Assembly: GCA_044224515.1 (NCBI GenBank)
Contig: JBGAKH010000013.1
Coordinates: 62,001 to 126,000, forward strand
DNA: 64,000 nt
Direction: 5' to 3'
From: JBBATK01 sp044224515
GTDB taxonomy: Bacteria; Bacteroidota; Ignavibacteria; Kapaibacteriales; NICIL-2
Position 1 is the stretch's first letter. Every line of letters starts with the position of its first letter. The translations under genes were made by a program, and so were the position numbers. The notes below the pieces were generated by a model. It had not been told where the DNA came from. It was given only the letters and a program-made list of their open reading frames with translations, and did not search any database. This document shows, in pieces, positions 37,111 through 43,503 of the stretch.

Positions 37111-37145
37111 AAAGCGCTTGCAGTTCGGGGAACTACAAGCGCTTT
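37111..37145 (-). terminator. Intrinsic terminator of the small leader-peptide gene
   Basis: Stem AAAGCGCTTG / CAAGCGCTTT extended by AGTT/AACT across one C-A mismatch. On the minus strand TTTTTGTTTGTTG follows, so it terminates transcription coming from the leader-peptide gene. It lies about 100 nt past that gene's stop. Confidence 0.85.
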
Positions 37146-37165
37146 GCTTTCAGTGTCCTAGTGAA

Positions 37166-37189
37166 GTTCAGGCTTTCGACAGGATGAAC
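37166..37189. repeat. Degenerate REP-like inverted repeat
   Basis: GTTCA and TGAAC arms enclose GGCTTTCGACAGGA. The inner TTCGACAGG resembles a motif found in many dispersed bacterial REP-type repeats. Single copy here, in the 3' leader-peptide transcript region, so support is weak. Confidence 0.25.
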
Positions 37190-37246
37190 CTCGGTGGACT
37201 GTTCGGTCTACGGGTGAAGCCCCCGTTACGAGAGAATGGCAGAACC

Positions 37247-37369
37247 TTACTTACCAGTAGGTTGCGGTGCATGATCCTCGTAATCGTACCAAATGTACTG
37301 CCATCCACCACGAACGGATTCCATTTCTTCCGTTGACATGGTTTCAAGGCCCAGCTCTTGAAGGTTCAT
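37247..37369 (-). CDS. Double-glycine leader peptide precursor (putative RiPP/bacteriocin-like)
   Basis: A 40-residue gene product. The leader reads MNLQELGLETMSTEEMESVR followed by GG, the LSxEEMxxVxGG pattern of double-glycine leaders in Bacteroidota natural-product precursors and class II bacteriocins. Cleavage after GG would release an 18-residue core, WQYIWYDYEDHAPQPTGK. The core is rich in Trp/Tyr and acidic residues, and has no Cys and only one Thr, so it is not a lanthipeptide. AGGAGG lies 5 nt before the ATG, one of the best ribosome sites in the window. It has its own promoter (37443-37474) and terminator (37111-37145), so it is a complete single-gene transcription unit. No maturase, C39 peptidase transporter or immunity gene is visible nearby. 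The function (signal, toxin, modified peptide) is unknown. Confidence 0.72.
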   Translation of the reverse strand: MNLQELGLETMSTEEMESVRGGWQYIWYDYEDHAPQPTGK

Positions 37370-37374
37370 ACCTT

Positions 37375-37381
37375 CCTCCTT
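37375..37381 (-). promoter_or_regulatory. Strong Shine-Dalgarno site of the leader peptide
   Basis: AAGGAGG on the minus strand, 5 nt before the ATG at 37369. It fixes the start of a gene too short to be found by length alone, in a genome where most genes lack a clear site. Confidence 0.85.
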
Positions 37382-37442
37382 GAAAATAGTGAAAATCCTT
37401 TCTTGATTGTCCGGAGTACTTAGACGTCGGACTATCTCCTAC

Positions 37443-37474
37443 AAACTTAGTCTCAATTGAGGTTCGCTGCAACT
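37443..37474 (-). promoter_or_regulatory. Bacteroidota-type promoter of the leader peptide
   Basis: Minus strand GTTG (37471-37474), a 20-nt spacer, then TAAGTTTG (37443-37450), an exact TAnnTTTG. Predicted start near 37437, giving a leader of about 68 nt. Confidence 0.65.
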
Positions 37475-37682
37475 TCTTTTTTCAGTGGACCGGATTTGCG
37501 GCGTCCGAGGCATTGATCATGTCAGCAGAGCGCATAGAGATGAATTTTCGCTCCGAAAATGTCTTTTTTTTAACTTCTCGGAACTTCCTGCCTATATTGT
37601 TGGTATCAATGAGCAGGGTTAGCCGAGGGGATGTGAGGCTGACAGCGGGGATTTCTCTCACTTTTTTACTGTAGGAGGATAT

Positions 37683-37973
37683 ATGTCAATGGTGGACGAG
37701 TTCAAAACATTTGTCAGCCAAGGAAATGTAGTCGACTTGGCAGTCGGTATGCTTTTAGGTACGTCGTTCGGCAAAGTTGTCGATTCGTTTAGTAAGGGGA
37801 TGATTGAGCCAATCATAAATTCCTTTGGCGATAATAACGTCGGTTTAAAAATCGGAATCTTTGATATCGGGTTGCTCATCACGGCCGCAATCAACTTCCT
37901 TATCACAGCCGGCGTTCTCTTCTTCGTCTTTGTTCGTCCAATGAACAAAATGAAAGCTCGTCAGCAAAAATAA
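37683..37973 (+). CDS. mscL: Large-conductance mechanosensitive channel, very short form
   Basis: Emergency osmotic-release channel of the inner membrane. 96 residues, against about 130-150 for typical MscL. The N-terminal amphipathic helix and first membrane helix match the family well (VDEFKTFVSQGNVVDLAVGMLLGTSFGKVVDSF). The periplasmic loop is cut to roughly a dozen residues (SFGDNNVGLKIG) where about 30 are usual. The second membrane helix (LLITAAINFLITAGVLFFVFV) is followed by only RPMNKMKARQQK, so the C-terminal helical bundle is missing. TAGGAGG precedes the ATG, and a terminator follows. The ends are clean, so this is a natural short form rather than a broken gene. Confidence 0.88.
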   Translation: MSMVDEFKTFVSQGNVVDLAVGMLLGTSFGKVVDSFSKGMIEPIINSFGDNNVGLKIGIFDIGLLITAAINFLITAGVLFFVFVRPMNKMKARQQK

Positions 37974-37987
37974 TTTGACTAAAACTT

Positions 37988-38037
37988 CGGCGCATCAGGG
38001 TTGAACAGCGATGTTTGATAGCTGGTGCGCCGTTTTT
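37988..38037 (+). terminator. Intrinsic terminator of mscL
   Basis: Stem CGGCGCATCA / TGGTGCGCCG (one G-U pair) with a 25-nt loop, followed by TTTTT. Confidence 0.75.
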
Positions 38038-38138
38038 GTGTACTGCTGTCAGAAGTCGGAGGTGGAGCTGGTCTAGTACGAAGCTGTCTTTGGCTTGGTT
38101 GGTTCAAACTCTTCGTGTGACTCGCGGTTAAAGCTCAG

Positions 38139-38169
38139 TTTGTTAGTAAGTGTAACACAAGTATTTATA
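38139..38169 (+). promoter_or_regulatory. Candidate promoter of DUF3078 gene
   Basis: TTTG (38139-38142), 19-nt spacer, TATTTATA (38162-38169), a partial match to TAnnTTTG. Confidence 0.35.
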
Positions 38170-38292
38170 ATGTATTACAGGTTTCTTCTTTGCAGTAGGA
38201 ACAGCCATCCATACTCTGCGCCTACTGTTGAGAAGAAAAACAACCCTGTCAAAGCGGACAATATTTCGAAATAGAATTATGAAGGAGCATCA

Positions 38293-39180
38293 ATGAGAAA
38301 ATATGTAGGTAGTACTTCAACAGCATTTGTGTTCTCCTTGCTATTGGCACTTTGTGTTGAGCCGGACCTAAAGGCGGCAGATAGTTTGGGGTGGAAGACA
38401 AACGGTTTGATCGGTCTCAATTTTACACAGGTCAGCTTGTCGAATTGGGCAGGTGGCGGGCAGGATAATATTGCCGTCGGAGGTTTGTTCAATTACGCCA
38501 TGACTTATTCCCAAAAAGACGAGAACTGGTTGACAACGTTAGACATAGGCTACGGTCAAACCAAGCTGGGAAAGCAGGAGTTTCGCAAGAGCGATGACAA
38601 GTTCAATTTGGCAAGTAAGTACAACTACAAGGCGTCCGGTGAGTTAAGCTATGCCGCCTTGTTGGACTTGCGGACCCAAATCGCGGAAGGCCTAAGCTAC
38701 ACCGACACGAGCTCGAAAAGGATATCGAACATTTTTGCTCCGGCGAATATCATCTTGGGTTTAGGTATTACCTACACCCCTTCGCCGGCTCTGACGATTA
38801 CTTTAGCACCGCTTTCCAACAAGCTCTTGATCGTCGCCGACAAAGAGCTTAGCCGTCAGCGCGCCTTCGGTGTAGACAGTGGAAAAACCGTTAAGTCAGA
38901 CCTCGGTGCCTTGCTTAGCATTAGCTACAAGCAGGAGCTCATGAAAAATGTGACGTTGGAATCGAAGCTTAACACCTTTGCTCCTTATGCTGCCATCACT
39001 GAAAACCAGGTGAACTGGAACACTCTATTGAGCTTAAAAGTCAATGAATTGATTTCAGCGTACTTTGCGTTGGACGTGATTTATGATCCCAATACGGTTG
39101 TAACACGTGACGATGGAACGAAGGGTCCGGAAACGCAAATACGTGACGTGATCGGCATTGGTTTTTCATACAAGTTCTGA
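38293..39180 (+). CDS. DUF3078 family outer-membrane-type protein
   Basis: 295 residues with a signal peptide at 1-28 (ending PDLKA). The N-terminal motif GWKTNGLIGLNFTQVSLSNWAGGGQDNIAVGG is typical of DUF3078 proteins of Bacteroidota and Chlorobiota. The rest shows alternating beta-strands and ends GIGFSYKF with a C-terminal Phe, as in small outer-membrane barrels. The function of the family is not known. GAAGGAG lies upstream of the ATG. It has a strong terminator 45 bp downstream. Confidence 0.82.
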   Translation: MRKYVGSTSTAFVFSLLLALCVEPDLKAADSLGWKTNGLIGLNFTQVSLSNWAGGGQDNIAVGGLFNYAMTYSQKDENWLTTLDIGYGQTKLGKQEFRKSDDKFNLASKYNYKASGELSYAALLDLRTQIAEGLSYTDTSSKRISNIFAPANIILGLGITYTPSPALTITLAPLSNKLLIVADKELSRQRAFGVDSGKTVKSDLGALLSISYKQELMKNVTLESKLNTFAPYAAITENQVNWNTLLSLKVNELISAYFALDVIYDPNTVVTRDDGTKGPETQIRDVIGIGFSYKF

Positions 39181-39224
39181 TCTCCAATACTCAACACAAG
39201 GACCTGGATTAGTGTCTCTTTTGT

Positions 39225-39258
39225 AAAGCGGAGCCCAAGGGGCTCCGCTTTGTTTTTA
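39225..39258 (+). terminator. Intrinsic terminator of DUF3078 gene
   Basis: 12-bp perfect stem AAAGCGGAGCCC / GGGCTCCGCTTT, loop AAG, then GTTTTTA. Confidence 0.92.
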
Positions 39259-39373
39259 TGGCAAGAAGGTCCCGTTTCCCAACCGGAGTCAGGCGTTGAA
39301 ACTTCTCGCGTTGCTATTTGTTGTTGTATGTGTAGCTTGTAGAATTAGCTCTAGAATATTGAAGGACGCATCC

Positions 39374-42300
39374 ATGAAGAAAACAACGGCTTTAGCACCT
39401 GTGTTGCTGCTTGCTGCGCTTGTTGTCATTATGACGCAGGGAGCATCAGCAGCCAAGAATACATCCAAAAGCGTTAACTACGCTATCTCCGCAATTCACG
39501 ACGATGAGTCGATGCGGGAGTCAAAGAATGAGATTGAGGAACGGCGCGAAGCTGAATTGGATGATCCATTCCGACGTGAAGCGGAATACTGGAAGCAGCG
39601 TACCTATCCCTTCGACAATATTCCGCAGGGCTCACTAGAGCGCGCCATTGCCGTACAGAAGCAAATGGCTAACCGTAAAGGAGCATCTGCTTTGCTAGCG
39701 TCGGGACCGACCTGGCGACCTTTGGGACCTGGAAATATTGGTGGGCGCACGCGTTCAGTTGCATGTGATCCCAAGAAAGACGGTTGGGTCTATGTTGCTG
39801 CCGCAGGTGGCGGTGTGTGGCGTACCACGAATCACGGCGAAACGTGGACTCCGCTTTTTGACTCACAGAATAGTCTCTGCATGGGAGCAGTTGCCGTAGA
39901 TCCAAACAACTCCGACGTTCTATACGCAGCGACCGGCGAAATCTCACCTGCGTCTCCTATGTCTGACGGCTGGGGAACAGGGGTCTACAAATCAACCGAT
40001 GCGGGCGCAAGCTGGCACTTGATTGGTTTGACTACGGTTGGTGCATTTTCAAAAATTTATGTCCATCCCAAAAACTCGAATTTGATTTACGCCGGTGGCG
40101 TACGGAGTGGTTCCGGCTTGTATGTGTCGCATGATGCAGGAGCCACCTGGGCTCGTTTGAACAGAGTGTCCATCAGCGACATTAGTTTACATCCCACGGA
40201 TACAAACGACGTAGTGTACGGTGTGACGGGTGGCGGAGTGTATTACTCATCCGACGGTGGAGTGACGGCTGAACGCAGAAGCGACGGCTTTACGAGCTCC
40301 ATTGGTAGGGTGTCGGTTCAGCGCGCACAATCAAAGCCGGACAGATTGTACTGTCTCATCGAAGGTCCTTACACCTTCGACACCACGAAATTTGTCGGAT
40401 ATGTTTACGTTAGCAACGACCTCGGAAAGACCTGGTCAGCCAAAATGAGCAACGACATCGGCATCTTTGGCTCTAACTACCAAGGATCCTACGACAACTT
40501 CGTCATCGTGCACCCCACGAAACCGGACATCGCCTACTTTGCCGGTATCGATTTTTACGAAACAACGAACGGCGGTACGTCGTGGTCGAACATTTCCAAT
40601 TCCTATGGTGGTGGCGGAGTTCACCCGGATCAACAAGCCGGTGCCTTTAACCCGTTGAATCCTGACGAAGTGTACATGGCAAACGACGGCGGTATGTACC
40701 GTCGACCATCACCGGCAGATGATTTTGTCGCCATCAACAATGGCTATGCCGTAACGGCCTACTACGCCATGGACATAGATCACAGCGCTGACAACAAAAC
40801 CTATGGTGGATCGCAAGACAACGGCACTTCGGGCAGTACAAGTGCGTCACAGGATTGGCGTGGTGTGTTGGGTGGAGACGGCTTCTACGTTGCTGTTAAC
40901 CCATTGAATCCAAACATCATCTACTGCGAGAACTATAACGGTAGCCTCAAGCAGGTTGACTTGTCTAACGGAACTATACGTATCGACACCTTAGGTATAC
41001 CAGCCACCGATCCTACCGGTGCATGGAGCTCGCCTCTCGTCATGGAGCGCAACTCCGCTGCTGTGTATCATGGTCGCAAGGCAGTCTACATCAAAGCAGC
41101 CGGAACCGGAGCATGGCAAGCTTTTTCACCCAAGCTAGATACCTCTTCACTGATCTCCGCGATCGGACCTTCACCGATTGATGAGAGTTACTGTTATGCA
41201 GGCTACGAAAACGGAACACTTTGGTCGACCACAAATAGTGGCGTTAAGTGGTCCAATGTCTCGCTGAACGGTTTGCCAAAACGCTATGTGCGCGACGTTG
41301 TTCCCTCAAACGTAGATGCCGCTACAGCGTGGGTGTGCTTTTCAGGCTATGGTACCGGACACATTTTCAAGACCACTGACGGTGGTGCACACTGGACAGA
41401 TTTGACTACGGCCTTTCCGGATGTTCCGGTAAACGCCCTCTGTGTTCACCCCACAAACGAGAAGGTCATTTTTGCCGGTACGGACATTGGCGTCTTTGCA
41501 ACATTCAATGGTGGAACCTCGTGGTTCCCATACGGCAAAGGTCTTCCCCGTGCACCGGTAGAGGACATGAAGATTTTTGACGAGAAGAGTCTCCTGCGTA
41601 TTGCTACACACGGACGTAGTATGTGGGAAGTTGATATTCCGGATCAAGACATCACAGAACCTGAAATCACTGCGCCGGCAGGTGGCGATGTTGCTATGGC
41701 TACCAGCAATATGGTTATCGCATGGCACGGCTTCAGCGGTCCTGTAAACATTGACATTACCTATGACGATCGCATCAATTTTTGGTATCGTCTAGCCTCC
41801 AATGTTGTTGGAAACTCAATGTTATGGGTGGTTAAGAATGTTCCGACGAGCTTTGCTCGCGTCCGCATCACACTCGCATCTGATGACAAGGTATCGGTGC
41901 TATCCAACAGTTTCACAATTCTCGAGTTCAAGCGCGGATCAGTCAAAAGTACCCAGAGCTTTTCGCACGTAGCCTACGGTTTGAGCTACGACGGCAACAA
42001 TGGATTGTACACAACAAGCTTTTACACGAACGAAGTCTTTAAGTTGGATGCAACCACTCTGTTGATGCAACGCTCGTTTACCATGCCCAAAGGCTTCGAC
42101 AACAATTTCACCGATATGGCGATGGACCGTGCAAACGGATTGTTGTACATCCACCGCTTGACCAACCAGACTGCAGGTTCTTCCGCGCGTATCGCTGTTG
42201 TAGATACAAACGGAAAGTTGATTCGATCCATGATTTCTCCGGCGAGCTATGGCATCGGATTGGAACTCATCAATAATGAGCTCATTGTCGGAGAGCGCGA

Positions 42301-42952
42301 CGGAAGCCAGTATATCTACTTCTGTAATCCGGCAAACGCAGATGTTCTGCGACAATTCCCGAACTGTTTCAAGAAATTTTACGGTCCGCGCTGTTTGTCG
42401 ACAGACGGCGAAGGCAATCTCTTCCAAGTTGGAACCGACTTTGGTAGTGGAAGCGGTCTGCAAGGTGCTTACCTCTCCAAATTCAAAGTTGACAATCCGA
42501 GCAAAGAGACAGACCAGATGGAGTTGCTCAATGCCACAGGGACGGAAATCAATGCGCGGGGAATAGAGTACGATCCGCGGGACAAGAACTACTGGATCAC
42601 AGACTTATCCGGCAACATTTACAAGATTGCAAACTTCGATACGCCCTCGAATCCAATCTCGGATGTACCCGAGCAGAAGACACAAAGCTCAGGTGTTATC
42701 ATCAGCCCAAATCCGTCGCGTGATCGCGCTGTTATTCGCTACATGCTGCAGCAAGTCGAGGCGGATGTCAAACTTGAAGTCTACAATCTTGTAGGCGAAA
42801 AGGTTGCAGTGCTAGTCGATGGCAGAGTCAGTACGGATGACTTCAGCGCAGCGATTTTGGATTGTCACAATCTTCCTAACGGCGTCTACACAGTGTCGCT
42901 AACAGTTGATGGCGTTCAACGTCCGGGCGAGCGTTTCGTTGTGTCACGCTAA
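39374..42952 (+). CDS. Secreted Asp-box (sortilin/sialidase-like) propeller protein with T9SS sorting domain
   Basis: 1192 residues. Signal peptide at 1-27 (MKKTTALAPVLLLAALVVI then TQGASA). Residues about 110-760 form a beta-propeller with many Asp boxes (S/TxDxGxTW): TTNHGETW, STDAGASW, SHDAGATW, SNDLGKTW, TTNGGTSW, TTNSGVKW, TTDGGAHW, TFNGGTSW. The conserved entry WRPLGPGNIGGRTRSVACDP is shared by VPS10/sortilin-like proteins of Bacteroidota. About 770-1080 includes further beta domains. The last 85 residues are a type A sorting domain (ISPNPSRDRAVIRYML ... VYNLVGEKVAVLVDG ... NGVYTVSL ... RFVVSR). The ATG at 39374 has AAGGA upstream and gives a proper signal peptide. Ligand or substrate is unknown. 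Confidence 0.87.
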   Translation: MKKTTALAPVLLLAALVVIMTQGASAAKNTSKSVNYAISAIHDDESMRESKNEIEERREAELDDPFRREAEYWKQRTYPFDNIPQGSLERAIAVQKQMANRKGASALLASGPTWRPLGPGNIGGRTRSVACDPKKDGWVYVAAAGGGVWRTTNHGETWTPLFDSQNSLCMGAVAVDPNNSDVLYAATGEISPASPMSDGWGTGVYKSTDAGASWHLIGLTTVGAFSKIYVHPKNSNLIYAGGVRSGSGLYVSHDAGATWARLNRVSISDISLHPTDTNDVVYGVTGGGVYYSSDGGVTAERRSDGFTSSIGRVSVQRAQSKPDRLYCLIEGPYTFDTTKFVGYVYVSNDLGKTWSAKMSNDIGIFGSNYQGSYDNFVIVHPTKPDIAYFAGIDFYETTNGGTSWSNISNSYGGGGVHPDQQAGAFNPLNPDEVYMANDGGMYRRPSPADDFVAINNGYAVTAYYAMDIDHSADNKTYGGSQDNGTSGSTSASQDWRGVLGGDGFYVAVNPLNPNIIYCENYNGSLKQVDLSNGTIRIDTLGIPATDPTGAWSSPLVMERNSAAVYHGRKAVYIKAAGTGAWQAFSPKLDTSSLISAIGPSPIDESYCYAGYENGTLWSTTNSGVKWSNVSLNGLPKRYVRDVVPSNVDAATAWVCFSGYGTGHIFKTTDGGAHWTDLTTAFPDVPVNALCVHPTNEKVIFAGTDIGVFATFNGGTSWFPYGKGLPRAPVEDMKIFDEKSLLRIATHGRSMWEVDIPDQDITEPEITAPAGGDVAMATSNMVIAWHGFSGPVNIDITYDDRINFWYRLASNVVGNSMLWVVKNVPTSFARVRITLASDDKVSVLSNSFTILEFKRGSVKSTQSFSHVAYGLSYDGNNGLYTTSFYTNEVFKLDATTLLMQRSFTMPKGFDNNFTDMAMDRANGLLYIHRLTNQTAGSSARIAVVDTNGKLIRSMISPASYGIGLELINNELIVGERDGSQYIYFCNPANADVLRQFPNCFKKFYGPRCLSTDGEGNLFQVGTDFGSGSGLQGAYLSKFKVDNPSKETDQMELLNATGTEINARGIEYDPRDKNYWITDLSGNIYKIANFDTPSNPISDVPEQKTQSSGVIISPNPSRDRAVIRYMLQQVEADVKLEVYNLVGEKVAVLVDGRVSTDDFSAAILDCHNLPNGVYTVSLTVDGVQRPGERFVVSR

Positions 42953-42990
42953 GCCGAGACATTCAACGTTTTGAAGAGTCTTCTTTATAC

Positions 42991-43011
42991 GGGAGCCGCT
43001 GTGCGGCTCCC
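42991..43011 (+). terminator. GC-rich triloop hairpin after T9SS propeller gene
   Basis: Perfect 9-bp stem GGGAGCCGC / GCGGCTCCC around loop TGT, followed by GTATTTTAC. It lies 38 bp past the stop and probably ends that transcript. The same trailing sequence follows the hairpin at 63037. Confidence 0.65.
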
Positions 43012-43104
43012 GTATTTTACATCTATACAGTATTGTCCTCAGTCCTGTAACACAATGAGCGCAACACACGTTTAGAGCACGCTTTTTTTTAACCGACGAG
43101 CGAG

Positions 43105-43121
43105 CGGCGGCGCAGCCGACG
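43105..43121. repeat. GC-rich triloop palindrome (imperfect)
   Basis: CGGCGGC / GCCGACG with one mismatch around loop GCA, followed by CATAGTAAAG, similar to the flanks at 14812 and 33717. Confidence 0.4.
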
Positions 43122-43407
43122 CATAGTAAAGAGCAGCTCTCGGAACGCTAAGCGGCACTCAGTCGACTGCCACACGAGTTGTGCCGTTGTCATGGAGGTC
43201 TAGGCACTGAGTGCGAGTGCGAGATCAGGTCTTTATCATATTCACATTGAATTCAGGAGCCCGTTTAGGACTTTGTTCATGGTGAAGAGAAGGCACAGGT
43301 CTACGGTCGAGAGCAGGTACAAGAGCAAAATGCAGGTTGAGTCGAGGAGTTGGTCTGTAACGTCTTCCACAGGGCACAATTTTTTCCGGCTATCACACCA
43401 TAGCGCG

Positions 43408-43453
43408 AACTGTATCGTCCATAGCTCTCTTGAGAGTGCGACAGTTTCTTTTT
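43408..43453 (+). terminator. Nested hairpin with T-run upstream of TonB receptor
   Basis: Outer arms AACTGT / ACAGTT and inner arms CTCTC / GAGAG with loop TT, then TCTTTTT. It ends about 50 bp before the receptor start, so it may be a leader attenuator or the terminator of a small upstream transcript. Confidence 0.4.
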
Positions 43454-43503
43454 AGATAGCAAACGTTTAGCTCACCCGAAATCACCACCGACATCGTTAT
43501 TTC

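Larger units (their letters stand above)
37370..37682. other. Divergent intergenic region between leader peptide and mscL
   Basis: 313 bp. The left part carries the leader-peptide promoter. The right part (about 37600-37680) is the mscL leader: TATATTG may be a weak -7 element. A GC-rich stretch follows, with a possible GTGAG/CTCAC stem before TTTTTT and the ribosome site TAGGAGG. I could not assign the leader to a known riboswitch. Confidence 0.35.
37974..38292. other. Intergenic region with mscL terminator and candidate promoter
   Basis: 319 bp. It holds the mscL terminator (37988-38037) and a possible promoter for the DUF3078 gene (38139-38169). Nothing else was recognised. Confidence 0.4.
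42953..43503. other. Intergenic region with several hairpins before the TonB receptor
   Basis: 551 bp. It contains hairpins at 42991-43011 and 43105-43121 and a nested hairpin with T-run at 43408-43453. An open frame of 60 codons at about 43273-43455 has poor coding character and ends inside the nested hairpin. A small RNA ending at that hairpin is possible but not shown. Confidence 0.35.

Noticed and set aside
43273..43455. 60-codon open frame upstream of the TonB receptor
   Set aside because: Mostly Ser/Arg/His, no ribosome site, and it ends inside a hairpin with a T-run. Kept only as part of the intergenic note.
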